Source: Megamerina dolium (taxonomy: Eukaryota; Arthropoda; Insecta; Diptera; Megamerinidae). Taken from it: DNA of 64,000 nt. This document shows positions 1 through 13,394 of the stretch, one piece after another. Every line of letters begins with the position of its first letter. The stretch's first letter is position 1. The position numbers were made by a program, and so were the translations under genes. The notes under the pieces are model-generated. The model saw only the letters and a list, made by a program, of their open reading frames with translations. It had not been told where the DNA came from and did not search any database. The stretch is taken from NCBI GenBank assembly GCA_963854835.1, contig OY978526.1, forward strand, positions 89,993,846 through 90,057,845. The letters run 5' to 3'.

Positions 1-3000
1 CCCAGTATGTGGAAAAGCTTGAGAAGATTATACGCTTTCTCATAAAGGAGCGATCATTGACCCTAGAGGATTTAGATGCTGTTTGGCGTGCACAGGCAGG
101 CAAACATGAAGCAATTGTTAAAAATGTACATGATCTGCTTGCAAAATTAGCTTGGGATTTCACTCCAGAACAATTGGATCATCTATTTGAGTCGTTTCAA
201 GTGAGCTATGTGATGAAATTTGTTTTTAATTATACTAATTCTAAAATATATGTAGGCTAGCATGACGACAGCCAATAAGCGGCAACGCGAACGTTTACTT
301 GAGCTTATCAGACGTTTGGCAGAGGACGATAAAAACGGCGTGATGGCACAAAAAGTACTCAAACTGTTTTGGACGCTTGCCCACAGTCAAGAAATACCGC
401 CGGAGGTGTTGGACCAAGCACTTGTGGCGCACGTTAAGATTCTAGATTATAGTTGCTCGCAAGAACGTGATGCACAGAAAATAGTCTGGCTGGACAAGTG
501 TGTCGCAGAACTGAAGATGGGCGACGCCTGGGTGTTGCCGGCATTGCGTCTAATACGTGAGATATGCTGCTTGTACGAGTCGTCGTCAAGTCATTCGGCA
601 CGTGCGCAACCAGCACTCAATAGGCAACAGGTGATTGAGCGCTTGCAAAATGATTACTCATTGGTCATACTCGTAACGAATAGTCTTACAACGTATATGG
701 ATAAGATACGTGCCGCCATAAGCGACATACCAAATGTGGAGCCGAATGCGTTGTGTATCGACGGTCGCTATCCGCACAATATGCAGATACAAGAGCGTCT
801 GGACTTTTTGAAATTTCTACTTAAGGACGGTCAATTATGGTTATGTGCAGATCAGGCGAAACAGATTTGGCACTGTTTGGCTGTAAATGCTGTCTTCCCC
901 ACTGATCGTGAAGAGTGTTTCCGCTGGTTCGGCAAACTGATGGGCGAGGAACCCGACCTGGATCCAAATATAAATAAGGACTTTTTTGAGAACAACATCT
1001 TACAATTGGATCCCCACCTACTGACCGAGAGCGGCATCAAATGCTTCGAACGTTTCTTTAAGGCTGTCAATTCCAAAGAAGACAAACTCAAGGCGGTACA
1101 TCGCGGTTATATATTAGACAATGAAGACTTAATAGGGAAAGACTATTTGTGGCGTGTCATCACAACGGGTGGCGAAGAAATCGCCAACAAGGCGATCGAT
1201 CTGTTGAAGGAAGTATCAACGGCGTTGGGTCCGCGTCTGCAGGAGAACATTGCCGATTTTCATGAAATGTTCATTGGCGAATGCTGTGAGCGTTTGCGTA
1301 CACACTACAGCAACATTATAATATTGGGCAAGAGCATTGGCAACACAAGCTTAGCTGCAGTGGATGATCCCAATCAAGAAGCGGATACAACTGCCTCAAA
1401 GGACATCAAGATGCGCTACATCGAAGCGGAGAAAATGTGTCGCATTCTAAAGGTGTTGCAGGAGTATATCAAGGAGTGCGATCGTTCCTTCAATGGTGAT
1501 CGATTTCTGCTGCCACTGAGTCGTGTCACACGTGGCAAACACACTAGTCTCTATGTGCGATTTCAAAATCCACCCCAATTGCGTCCAATGGACGACATTG
1601 AGATTACAACGCATAACAACGAAACGATTGCCGCATTCAAGCGGAATTTGCTAAAGCGAAGGGGTTCATCTACAGCCAATATCAAAGTCGATTTGTACTA
1701 CAACAATGGCGAACTGATCGAGATTAATGATGAAATTGATCCATTATCTCAGTACACGATACGTGATAAGATGATACTTACTGCTAAGCTCACACCCATT
1801 GGGACCGGTTTAGCTAGTAGCCCCGATTCGTCAAGTGACTCCAGCACAGGTTCGCCGCCACGTCCTTGTCCAGATATGCAACGTGTTGAATCGGAGAGCA
1901 CATTGCCAGGAGTGATTATTTCACAGAATTATCAGTACACGGAATTCTTTTTGAAATTATATCAATTAGGCAGTGATTTGGAGCATGGACGTCTACGCGA
2001 TAGTGCTAAAGCATTGCTGCATTTATTGCCCTGCGATAGACATACAGTGAAGATGTTGCAGATGATGTGCCGGGTGCCAGCAACTCAGAGCAGTATTGTC
2101 ACCGTTGGAGGTAGCGTTGTGGCAAAAGATGCTGCAGATGATGCCGATGTGAGTGGCGGTGGTGGTGGCGGCCAGAGTAAATCACCCATTTTGGAACAGG
2201 TAATATCCGTATAAACACAATGTTTTGATTTTGTATTCATATTTCATGTACATTTCAGCTCAATCCGCAGGATTGCACACCAGAAATTCTATTTCTACAT
2301 CCCTCACCGTCACAGGTGCTTTACAATTTGAGTGTATTAAATGGACTGCTGATACCTGCATTGGATCCGTACAGTGAGACTTCGCTGCTTACACAATCGG
2401 CATGGCTGCACTCGGGCTGTTCGCATTTCATTCTGGAATTACTCACCAAAAACAATTTCCTTCCCAACGCTGATATGCACACAAAACGTGCCGCTTTCCA
2501 ATGTGTACTCCGTCTGGCTAAATTATTCCTTTATGTCGTCGGTTTTGTCTTGTCACGAGTGGGCGATGAACCGATGCTTTGTGATTTCGACAATGGAGTG
2601 CGCTCACAAGTGGAGATACTCAAGCAAATACTAACATCGATTCCGAACAGTTCAGAAAGCACTTTGCGTGCCATTTCGACAAAGTTGGCTGAAATTCTGG
2701 CAGCCGAGATGCTCTCGGCCAGCGCTGAGGGCGAACGTTGTCGCATTCTGTTCAGCTCGACCTTACAATGGTCCTGTCCGGATATCTCAACTATAAAGGC
2801 GGTCGTGCAATTGGCCTGGGCATCGTCGTGTGGCAATCTGCAAGCACTTGGCACTAAGAATGATTTCGCCGATGACATCACAATGCCAGATGCGCAGGAT
2901 TTCACCATGTGCAAAGAGGCTCTAGAAGTGCTCACCATATCGTTGGTGCTGAATCCCAGTGCCAATGAGGCGCTCAGCAACGATCCAATTTGGCCAAAAT

Positions 3001-6000
3001 TTATCACATCGTTAATTTTGAAAAATCCATCACGTCATGTGCGTCAAGTGGCGTCAGAGCAGATATTTCTGACATGCACATATTGTGCGGGAGATCGGCG
3101 CCCATTCGCCTATATGGTGAACTTATTGATTAGCTCCATAAAAACACTCGTGCCACAGCACGAAGCCACTTGTGCTGATTTCTTCCAATTGCTATGTCGT
3201 ACACTGTCGTATGGATGCGTTTGCAATTGGTCCCTAAATATTGGTGAGCTTCTGCTCGCCGAAGAGATCAATTGGCTGCAGAAGATACGCGAGAATGTCA
3301 CACTATCTGGTGACATTCAAGTGCACGAAGATCTTCTGGAGGGCCATCTATGCCTAACTAAAGAGCTGATGTTTTTTCTAACACCCGAGACGAAAGCACA
3401 ATTGAATGAGCTGATCCATGAGCTCATCGATGATTTTCTATTCACTGCGTCACGTGAATATCTGCATTTACGTAAGAGTGGAAAAATGAAAAATGAAACA
3501 GCACCGCCACCAGTGTGTCACAGTCCGCATACGATAGCGGCGGCATGTGATCTACTAATATCGTTGTGTCAAAATTGCGTTCCTAATATGAAGTTGCTCG
3601 TAAACACATTAATTGATTTTGTGTGCACAGGTGTGTATGATGAGAGTACAATGCTGCAAAGAAATAATTTCTTTTATTCTCTCTGTTCGTTTTTCTTTAC
3701 TTATTTTTTTTTTGTAGATACGGAACCATTACGCGAATGGGATTATCTACCGCCAGTCGGTGCCAGACCCATGAAGGGATTTTGTGGTCTAAAGAATGCC
3801 GGTGCAACTTGTTATATGAATTCAGTATTGCAACAATTGTATATGGTGCCATCGATACGTGTGGGCATACTTAAAGCTGACGGTGCTGCAACGAATGAGA
3901 ATGAAGATTTTAGCGGGGAACCAGATGCACCATTGACTGCGGCATTATTCGATGATGGCAATGATGTACGCAAAAACTATCATGTCGTCATATTGAAGCA
4001 TGTACAGGCAATATTTGCACATTTGGGCCATAGTGCATTACAATATTATGTGCCACGTGGCCTATGGACGCATTTTAAGTTAGTCTATTATTATTATTAT
4101 ATTGCATTATCGCATTGAGATTTATTCGATTTATTCGATTCTGTTGTTGTTGTTTATTTGCAAATTGTAGACTACAAGGAGAACCGGTCAATTTACGTGA
4201 ACAACAAGATGCTGTGGAATTTTTCATGTCACTATTCGAGAGTCTCGATGAGGGTCTCAAAGCCTTAGGACAAACACAATTGATGAATGCCACATTAGGT
4301 GGCTCGTTTAGTGATCAGAAAATATGCCAAGAGTGTCCACATCGTTATTCGAAAGAGGAACCATTTAGCGTATTTAGTGTCGATATTAGAAATCATAGCT
4401 CATTAACTGAATCTCTTGAGCAGTACGTCAAAGGTGAACTGCTGGAGGGAGCTGATGCATACCATTGTGATAAATGTGATAAAAAAGTGAGTTATATTCT
4501 CTCTGCCCGTTTGTTTCGTTTGTTTGTGAGTGAGTGAATGATTGTGGGTGTTTAATCTGACTTGATTGAAATTTTGGTTTTGCCTTTGGATGAATATTAT
4601 AGATGAAGCGCCCTACTGAAGTTCGAATTTTTGTATAAATTCGTAAATGAAACCTTAGATGAAACCAATATTGCATCACTCATACTTTTATATGCTGATG
4701 GAGCAATGGTTTAAATTTTTTGGGGTTTTCTTACTAATCTTATTGTTTGATTAAACGATTAAAAATATTTATTGATTATCTCTTTTTCAGGTAGTAACAG
4801 TTAAGCGGTTGTGCGTTAGAAAGCTACCGCCTGTATTAGCCATACAATTGAAACGCTTTGAATATGATTACGAACGTGTTTGTGCGATTAAATTTAATGA
4901 TTACTTTGAATTTCCACGTGTTCTGGATATGGAACCTTATACAGGTAAATATACGCCCATTAAGATGCCTTAGCCTTCCTGAGGAAAAAAAAATGATGCT
5001 GTTTTTTTTTTTACCAGCAAAATATGAAGTTTGATTTATTTTATGACGTCTACTAAAATATATCATACGAAACTTGATTTTTAGAGAATTTCACAAAACG
5101 ATTTAGTTCATTAGACGTATTTAATTGAACCAAAATATCCTACAAATTTCAATTTGCGTGCACACATGAGCAAGACCTATTTATTATGAAAGTAGGGCTA
5201 AAAAAAGATGCCCAACTCTAGCCGTTTTTCTAGATCAATTCGTTTATGTCTTTTAAACGCAAATTTGTTTTTAATTAGTATTATTGTACTCATATGACTA
5301 TTTTTTTAATAAAAAAAAAATATTTCTCCTGTGTCCAAAATATGAATAGATATATTTTATAGCAACACTTGTTTATTTTGTTCAAATAACGGTAATTGTG
5401 ATTGACACCGCTTGATTTTAGGGATGTACATATTTTTGTCAATCAATTACCAATTTTTACAAAATATTTTTAGTAATTTTACTTCATCGTATGAAAAATG
5501 TTAAAGAATTGATCTATAAAAACGACCGAACATGGGTATTATTTTTTAGCCCCAGTTTCGAAATATATAGGTCCTGCTCATGTGTGCATATGTTTAATTC
5601 ATATAAGAACTTGATAAATGTTTCTCTCATTCCCATTTGTTGGTGTTTATTATTATTATTAATAATATTATTTTTATTACAGTATCTGGCCTAGCTAAAC
5701 TGGAAGGTGAAGTCATTGAAGTGGGCGATAATTGTCAATCGAATGGTGAGACAACAAAATATGAATTAACCGGCATTGTGGTGCACAGTGGGCAGGCATC
5801 TGGAGGCCATTATTTCAGTTATATACTTTCAAAGTAAGTTTACAAATACAAAATTCTGCCTATTGACAAGCGAATAATTGATGAAATCTTTACACAACAC
5901 AGAAATCCCTCCACCGGCAAGGAGCAATGGTATAAATTTGATGATGGTGAAGTGACAGAATGTAAAATGCATGAAGATGATGAAATGAAGGCGCAATGTT

Positions 6001-9000
6001 TTGGTGGCGATTATATGGGTGAAATATTTGATAGTAATTCGAAACGTATGCAATATCGTCGACAGAAACGTTGGTGGAATGCCTATATGCTCTTCTATAC
6101 ACGCTGTGATCATAAACCGATACAATTCGAACAGAGTGTAGAACAGCTGTCATTGGCTGAGAGTCGTAATTTTGTGTTGCCATTACCAAAACCAATTGAA
6201 AAGAGTGTGCGGTGAGTTGAGCTACCTGATGAAGTGCGAATTTTATTTCTATTTAAATAAATTTGATTTCAAATAGGAATCAAAATATACGCTTCCTTCA
6301 TTCGAAAAGCATATTCTCGGTGGAGTTTTTTAATTTTATTAAAAAATTGGTCAGTTGCAGTATTCCTTCGGCACGTCCTGATAAAATGGTAAAAAAATTA
6401 TTGAAAAAATAGCATTGATTTATTTTTATATATACATTTTTTTTTTTCAATTAGACACCAGCCGCCGAAGAACTATCATTATTAGGCGTACAATTGGCAT
6501 CACAATTCCTATTTCATACTGGATTTAAAACGAAGAAATCTCTACGAGGGCCAGCCATTGAATGGTTTGTAGATATTCTCGATGAATTTACTTTAAAATC
6601 TGCTAAATCTGCTCTTGTCATTTATTCAGGTATGATACACTATCACATCACATACGTTCCTCATCGTTGGTACGCAAATGGTTTGCCAGTAATGCATTAC
6701 TCAATCCACCAACACGTCTGGGTGAATACATATTAATGGCACCATCGCCTGAAGTGCGTGCCGTATTTGTTAAGTTAGTTGTGTTCTTTTGTCACTTTGC
6801 CATAAGCGATGAGCCTTTGCCTGGCTATGAGGGCAGCAATTTGTGCGAGCAAATCTTGATAAGAGTGCTGAAGCTACTCAATTGTGAGGTTGCCGATCAT
6901 GGCAAACATTTGCCACACTATTTTAGTTTATTTAGTATGTACGTTGGCTTAGGTATACAGGAAAAGCAACAATTATTGAAGGTAATGCAAATGCAAGCCT
7001 GCTAAATCTATCTTAAATATGTATTGTGTGGTGTATTGTTTTATTGTTTGCGATTTGCAGTTGAATGTACCAGTTATTTTTATGCAAGTGGCATTGGATG
7101 AAGGCCCCGGACCCTCAATCAAATATCAATATCCAGAACTGAGCAAATTGCATCAAGTTGTCGCACATTTGATACGTTGCAGTGGTATATCGGATAAGTG
7201 CCAGAGTTCGAATCAGAATGGACGGCCATTGCCAAATCCCTACAAAGATCCAACTATAAGCTATGATGATTTGGTGCCATTATCGCCAGAAGCCGCTGAT
7301 ATACTATTCAGTAGAACAGGGTATGTATTGTCGCAACATATTGATTATATGAATTTTTCAATAAGAATTTTGCGTTTTCGAATCTACAACACACAGCTAT
7401 ATTAAGAAACTGATCGAAGACACAAATGTCGGTGAAGAAGGTCTGAAATTGTTGCAGTATTGCAGTTGGGAGAATCCACATTTCTCACGTGCTGTACTCA
7501 CGGAATTGTTGTGGAAATGCGATAACGCCTTTTGCCATGATATGCGTCATCATACCGAACTGTTGTTACACATATTACTGATTGAGGACTCATGGCAACA
7601 TCATCGCATACACAATGCTCTCAATGGGGTCGCTGAAGAGCGCGAAGGTCTATTGGAGACGATACAGCGAGCCAAGACATATTATCAAAAACGTGCATAC
7701 CAAATAATGAAATGTCTCACAAATCTCTTCCACAAGTCACCGGTGGCATTACAAATGCTCAATACAAATCCGAGCATTGCACGACACTGGACCATAGCAG
7801 TCGAATGGCTGCAGGACGAGTTGGAGCGACAACGTGTTATCGGCTGTCACAATGCGTACAATTCATATTCGTGGTCACCACCGGCGCAAAGTAATGACAA
7901 CACAAATGGCTATATGTTGGAACGTTCACAATCGGCCAAAAATACATGGTCGATGGCATATGAATTGTGTCCCGAGGAGGTGAGTTTCAATTATTTATCT
8001 TTGTTAGATTATTTTTTTTTCTAATACTGCATTTCCATTTTTTAAAATTTATTTAATAGGAACAAGAGGAAACCAATGAATCTGACGTTGAACCCATAGA
8101 TGAGTCTCAGAGACAACAGCAGCAACAGCAACAACAACAACAACAACAGCAACAAACCGGTAGTGCTGCTGTTGTTGTTGGTGGTGGTGGTGTTGGCGGT
8201 GGCGGTGGCAGTGGCAGTGGTGGTGGTGGTATTACTGAAAGCACTGTACGCAATATACTTGCAAGTCCAGCACATAAACCACTTACTACCGTTGGTGTGG
8301 CACCTGGTGGTTCTATTGAATGGAATGGCAGTACATATGTTAATGTGGACAATACTACTGCTGGTGGTGGTACGAGCAGTACGAACACAATTGCCTCTAC
8401 CACCACCACCACCACAGCCGTAGTTGCAATGACTGAGCCTCAAACTGAAGCAAACATGATAAATGATTTAACTGGCAATCTGAAGCAGTTGGCGCTTTCA
8501 CCAAAAACGGTATGTATTCAATTTAGTGATTTTAGATTAGTTTTACTACAAAACTAACAATACAGTGCATTTCAAAAGCTGTGTTAGAAGACAGGCATAG
8601 CATGGAAAAGTGAAGCAAGCAAATACGCATAAAATTTTATAAAAAAAAAAAAAAACTAAATGTGAATGCAAAAAGTTTTATTTTGGTATTGTTTATTTAA
8701 ATCGTAATTTAAAACAAATTCAATTTTCGAAAATTGAAAAATATTTTTTTTTCGTTAAAAAAAATTTTTTTTATTTAAAATGTATTTTAAAAAATGGAAA
8801 AAATTATTTATAAATGTTTTTACCTCCTTTCATTTTATTAAGTTTTTTTTTATTTAATATTTTTGATTATATTTTACTTTTTCCACACATAGCACAGTTT
8901 CAGAGTTTTCAAGAATTTGACAACAATAATACTTTTGACTGAATTCTGTAAAATTCAAAATTATTCTCTTATATATTTTGTTTTTTTTTTTTTTTATATG

Positions 9001-9569
9001 AATTTTCATTTCCCCAATATCAAATTGAGTAGAAAGTAGTAGAACACAGGCCTATACTCAGAATAGTAATTTTCTGAAACAAATAATTTTAAGTACCATA
9101 ATTGCACCATAATTTTTATTATTGAATTAAGTTTTTTTGTTCTGTGCAAATAAATAAAAAATAAAAATATATCTCTTTTCCATGATGTGTTTCAAAGTAT
9201 GCATAATTTTGAAAGGCACTATAAGGCAATATTTATGGTTTTATTATGGTAATGTAGTACTTATGAAAAGGGTTTATTGATATTGAAATTATATATTTTT
9301 TTATTGTTGGTTTTTTTTTTTAATTTTATTTTTGTATTTTGTTTCGATATTATTTTTTATTTCATAAAATTGTTTTTCTGATAATATTTAGATTTAACAT
9401 TTGATTATTTTCATTATTTTTGCATATATATATATACATATTTATGTATGTATGTATGTATGCGTATATGTATTTACTTATATTACAATATGAATTGTAT
9501 TGTATTGTATACTCGTATTACCAAACACATTGAAATTAGCGTTCGCCGGGGAACAGTAAACATCAACAA

Positions 9570-9600
<31 letters not shown>

Positions 9601-12600
9601 GTGGTAACACTTCAAGCCGTTTAGTATGATTTGCAGTCAAGTTAGTTCAAATTTAATTTTTGTTGTTTTCATTTTTTTTTTCTTTCTGTTTTTGCGTTTG
9701 CTCATTTGTTTGTATAACAAATTAATTGTTGAATATTTCCGTCACATAAACTATATACTTGGTTCACGCAATATTTTCAATTTTTATTTGCATTTCTGTT
9801 TTTTTTTTTTGTATTTTTTTGTCGTACGCCTTATCTGATAATTATTAAGCTTAAAAAAAAATACTTGTGTGTATTGAATTAGCTTTGAAACGAATATTTT
9901 ACATTTGTCGTCTCTAGCCATTTTTAGTTTTCCTAATAATTAGTATGCTATTACTGATATTATTACGTGCATTAACTATGAGCCAGCACCATTATCAAGT
10001 TTATGATGAATGCTAATGAACAAATTGCTTCTGTTCTACCGTTTTGGTAAGCAGATGGTGTCCAAAGTGTCCATTGCAAAGTGTCAATAATGTAATATTA
10101 TATGTCATTTAATCGATATCACCCATAAATTTGAGCTCTTTGCACATTATATATTGATTGCTGCACCGCATTCTTCTGTGTATATGTGTGTGTGTGTAAT
10201 AAATATGTATGAATGTAGTTGTTTGCACAATCACAATCATTTTATATATAAACATGTTTTATTCGTTTGCTGCAATTAATTCCAATCAGAATGCAAACAA
10301 TTATAAATATAATAAGCTGCAAATTCTATAGAAATTATCTAACAATGTACATATAGGGTGATTTTTTAAGAGCCTTCGGATTTGATTTAAAAAAAAACAC
10401 AAAATTTAAAGAAATGTATGAAATCTTTATTTGAATCGATAGAACGATCTATATAATTCAATGTTTAAAGAAGATTTCATGTAAATGTTGACTGCGGCTG
10501 TGCCTCAAATGGTTCACACGCTGCGTCCAATTTTGACATACTCTCTGCAACATATCGGCCGGTATCTCAGGAGTAAATTCTTCAATATTGTCTTCCAGTG
10601 CGTCAACCGTTGCGGGCTTGTTGCTATAGATATGAGCCTTAAATCGCACGATCTATGCGGCCAATTGACCGGCCCCAAACGTGAAATAAACTGTTCACCG
10701 AACTCGTCTCTCAATTGGGCCATTGTTTCGCGTGCTGTGTGGCACCGTCTTGTTGAAACCACATATCAGCCAAGTCCAGCTCTTTCATTTTGGGCAAAAA
10801 ACAAGTTTGCAATCATCGCAGGGTAGCGCTCGCTATTCACAGTAACGTTCCTGCCTTCGTCGTCTTTGAAAAAGTACGGTCCAATGATGCCACCGGCCCA
10901 TAATCCACACCAAACAGTGCATTTTTCGTCATGTATTGGCAGTTCTTGCAATGCATCTGGCTGCCCTTTACACCAAATACAGAATTTTGATTGTTCACGT
11001 ATCCATTCAACCAGAAATTATCTTTGTCACTGGACACGATTTTCCGATAAAAAAGTTGATCTTCTCCAACTTTGCCAGCGCCCATTCACCAAAAGTTAGC
11101 TGTTGTGATAGGTCGTGTGGCTTCAATTCTTGCACCAGCTGTATTTTAGAAGGGTTTACACCCAAATCCTTCCGCAAAATTGGAGTAACAGAGGCCCAAT
11201 TGCTGCGAACGGCGCCGAATCGATAATTCACGGTCATCAACAACGCTGGCGGATACAGCTCCGATATTTTGCTCGGTGGTTTAATCTCCAATAATGTAAA
11301 TTTGGTGAGAAATTTAGTCACAAGATTCCGAATAGCCGCCTCAGAAGGTCGCCCAAACTGATCTTAAAATGGAAGAACTGCACGATGCACTTTCTTAACC
11401 GAACATGAATTTTGATAATAAAATTCAATAATCTGCAAGCGTTGTTCCTTTATAAGTCTATTCATGGTTAAATTATAGACCAAACTGAACATGTTTGACA
11501 GTAGCATGTTACACGAAAACAGCTGAACTGCCAAAAACAGTGTTGCCAAATAGAAAGTTGCTAAAAAATCACCCGTTACTTTGTAGGCACATTTCGATTT
11601 GTTTCTTTTCATAAAATGATATTTTAATACATCAAGCAACAAAAATGTTGATAAAATTCCCAAATTTAAATTATATATTGATATGGTGTATATTCAAAAT
11701 TAATTTCTACTTTTCGGTTATCAAACTGAATTTCAACATTTTGAATAACATCTCATAGGTGCCGACGACTTCTTACTAAGAACTAGCAAAGTTGGTTCAA
11801 ATTGCCGGCGTCACTTATTTTCTTCTTTGTATTTTCATCTTTAGTTTTTAAACATTTTCTTTATCCTTGTCTCAAGTAACGAAATGAAAAGGAATATGCA
11901 CCTGTAGAACGGTTTCCAGCTATTTCCTCAACACAATCTGCTTGTTTTTTCAAATATTCAGGTTAGACTCGTACTATTCCCTAAATTGTATGCTCTCGTG
12001 ATGATCTGACCTGTAGGGAGGAATTCTTTACGATTTTAAACCCTTGGTTTTTTTTGACTTATTGTATATTTTTGAGGATCGTACATAGAACAAGCGTCAA
12101 ATAATCTCATTGGTTCCTAGATGGCGTTGTATTATATATTTTGAAAAAATTTAAATCGCTATTTAAAAACATACCAACATTTCGTATTTATTTTAAAATT
12201 ATACATACTGTATATACCATAATGTAGATGAGTTTCTGCTTACTTCTTCTGTAAAATAACAGAAATGTTATCAAGAGACTCTTTACAGTATGGTAACGTG
12301 ATGTGTGTATTTCATGGGATTTCTTTACCCTTTATGTATATTATTTGAATTTTATTTGAATCATTTTTACACAATAAAACGAAATGTGTGTATAAAAGCA
12401 ATAATACAAACAAACTCACACACCACTCACACCACTCACACACACACCCACACATTTGTACACATACATCTATAAATACACATTATGGCTTTATTAATTG
12501 TAAAAAAAAAAATGTAAAATTGAGCAATAAGAATAATAAAGAGAACACGAAAAATTATTATGCTAATATTTAGTTAATTGTGCTATGCAATTGTTTTCAA

Positions 12601-13226
12601 ACACATACTATATTTATTTTATATTTATTTTGCTAATAATATATTTTAAATATTTTATTTTATTTTTCCATTTTCTTTTCGCTTTCATTTATTTTCACAT
12701 CATCAATTTATACTATGCCTCGTATGCCACTTATGTCCATCTTATACTTACAACACTCGCACGCACAACAATGAAACAACGACAACAGTCCGTTACCAGC
12801 AGCGACGAAACTGGTGAAATTGCCACCAAGGACACACCACATTTAACAGAGACGCAAACAACAGCTACAACAATCACACTAACAATAACAACAACAACAG
12901 CCACAGCAACAGCAACAACAATAGCGACGACATCAACTGTAGGAGGAGGCGGCGGAGTAGGTTTACCTGTAAATACATTAACATCATGCTCATTGGTAAA
13001 TTCATTGACTACAACAACAACAACAACAACAACAACAACTCCAACAACATCAACGGCAGCAACAAAAGTGACACCAGCACCAGCATTAACTGGTGATAGT
13101 AATACGACAGTAGCAGCTGTGACAACAACAACAACAACAGCTGCCTCAGCAGCAACAGTAACAACAGCAACAACAACCAATAGCGATAATAACAGTACTG
13201 AACAACAACAACAACAAACAACGTAG
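1..13226 (+). CDS. faf: fat facets, ubiquitin-specific protease (USP9X/Faf family), 5' end outside the window
   Basis: A very large deubiquitinase that removes ubiquitin from substrates in the cytoplasm; Drosophila Faf acts in eye patterning and endocytosis through Liquid facets (family knowledge). Exons read from splice sites and phase: <1-200, 256-2199, 2259-3630, 3718-4078, 4171-4486, 4791-4944, 5683-5833, 5903-6211, 6277-6388, 6455-6564, 6630-6981, 7061-7320, 7397-7979, 8060-8509, and less surely 9540-9623 and 12789-13226. All phases agree through to the TAG at 13224-13226, giving about 2,397 codons. Order: long helical N-terminal region, ubiquitin-like segment (about 1546-1800), Ser-rich linker, second helical region, USP catalytic domain (3718-6190), long C-terminal helical region, then a polyQ/Gly/Thr-rich tail. 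From memory Drosophila Faf has about 2,700-2,800 residues, so a few hundred N-terminal residues are missing on the left. Identity is very secure; the last two exons are inferred. Confidence 0.96.
3718..6190 (+). other. faf: faf USP (peptidase C19) catalytic domain
   Basis: The Cys box [12 protein letters not shown] is encoded at about 3784-3818, with the nucleophile Cys codon at 3810-3812. The His box [13 protein letters not shown] follows in exon 7, with the catalytic His codon at 5808-5810. The acidic third residue is in the FDDGE motif (about 5937-5950, exon 8). Two CxxC pairs (CQEC in exon 5 and CDKC near 4470) form the usual zinc ribbon in the fingers. All catalytic residues are intact, so the enzyme should be active. 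Five introns interrupt the domain, the longest at 4945-5682. Confidence 0.95.
8060..8509 (+). CDS. faf: faf exon 14, polyQ and Gly-rich C-terminal tail
   Basis: This exon follows the donor at 7980 in phase 0 and ends at the donor gtatgt at 8510. After an acidic start ([15 protein letters not shown]) it encodes about 13 glutamines from mixed CAG/CAA codons, then Gly/Val/Ser-rich stretches, a Thr run and an [15 protein letters not shown] stretch. The NDLTGNL segment resembles the conserved tail of Drosophila Faf as I remember it. The glutamine and glycine runs seem longer than in Drosophila. Reading frames on the opposite strand here only mirror the repetitive codons. Confidence 0.85.
8510..9539 (+). 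other. AT-rich faf intron
   Basis: Poly-T and AT-rich DNA with a TATG/TATA microsatellite near 9425-9470. No coding signal or recognisable mobile element was seen. Confidence 0.5.
9540..9623 (+). CDS. faf: probable faf exon 15 (short, Gln-rich)
   Basis: An AG acceptor at 9538-9539 opens an 84-nt phase-0 exon. It encodes [11 protein letters not shown], a run of nine glutamines (CAA), then RGNTSSRL, and ends at a GTATGA donor. Both junctions are in phase with the exons on either side. If the donor is not used, translation stops at the TGA at 9627-9629, which would give a shorter isoform. The pyrimidine tract before the acceptor is weak, so this exon is tentative. Confidence 0.5.
10356..11576 (-). 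mobile_element. decayed IS630-Tc1-mariner superfamily element in the last faf intron
   Basis: Terminal inverted repeats are visible: GGGTGATTTTTTAAG at 10356-10370 and its inverse CTAAAAAATCACCC at 11561-11574. A broken transposase lies between them on the minus strand (10458-11465). The same termini bound two deleted copies at 46744-47231 and 54754-55260, which confirms a family. The element lies antisense to faf in its final intron. Confidence 0.85.
10458..11465 (-). pseudogene. Tc1/mariner-superfamily transposase pseudogene
   Basis: Reading the minus strand from the ATG at 11465 gives an N-terminal HTH start ([19 protein letters not shown]). Pieces follow in different frames: [19 protein letters not shown], a DDE-core piece [25 protein letters not shown], and the C-terminal [18 protein letters not shown] up to a TGA at 10458-10460. 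Each piece is typical of the DDE transposases common in dipteran and ant genomes. Several frameshifts make it non-functional. Confidence 0.85.
12789..13226 (+). CDS. faf: probable faf terminal coding exon, Thr-rich
   Basis: An open frame rich in Thr, Ala, Val and Ser (starting [15 protein letters not shown]) ends in a short glutamine run and TAG. I place the acceptor at the CAG ending at 12788. No other AG dinucleotide occurs for about 200 nt upstream, and that stretch is pyrimidine-rich, which is what a distant branch point would need. The frame joins exon 15 in phase 0. Drosophila Faf also ends in a Thr/Ala-rich tail, as I recall. The open frame runs further left into AT-rich DNA but that part looks like intron. 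The alternative is a chance open frame in ACA/CAA-rich sequence. Confidence 0.5.
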   Translation, partial: SVTSSDETGEIATKDTPHLTETQTTATTITLTITTTTATATATTIATTSTVGGGGGVGLPVNTLTSCSLVNSLTTTTTTTTTTTPTTSTAATKVTPAPALTGDSNTTVAAVTTTTTTAASAATVTTATTTNSDNNSTEQQQQQTT

Positions 13227-13357
13227 ATGAAGTTAAAAAATATGTAACAGAGCTAAAGAAAGAGAAGAACAGAAAAAGAAAAAGAGAAAGAATTAAATTA
13301 ATAAACGGTTCTTTTTTTTCATACTAAAGAATAATAAAATTTTTATTATATTATTAC

Positions 13358-13394
<37 letters not shown>

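Larger units (their letters stand above)
9624..12788 (+). other. last faf intron, outside the transposon
   Basis: Apart from the element at 10356-11576 the intron is AT-rich with short TG and CA repeats (for example near 10186 and 12410-12450). No further exon was convincing. Confidence 0.4.

Noticed and set aside
6494..6736. Open reading across 6565-6629 as coding
   Set aside because: Conserved Faf sequence resumes only if 6565-6629 is removed as a 65-nt intron, restoring [13 protein letters not shown] in phase.
8042..8443. Long open frames on both strands over the faf polyQ/polyG exon
   Set aside because: They are mirror frames of CAG/GGT/ACC repeats. The plus-strand frame joined to exon 13 is the only one with splice and homology support.
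12731..13221. Antisense open frames of Val or Leu runs
   Set aside because: They are complements of ACA/CAA-rich codons in the proposed terminal faf exon and have low complexity.
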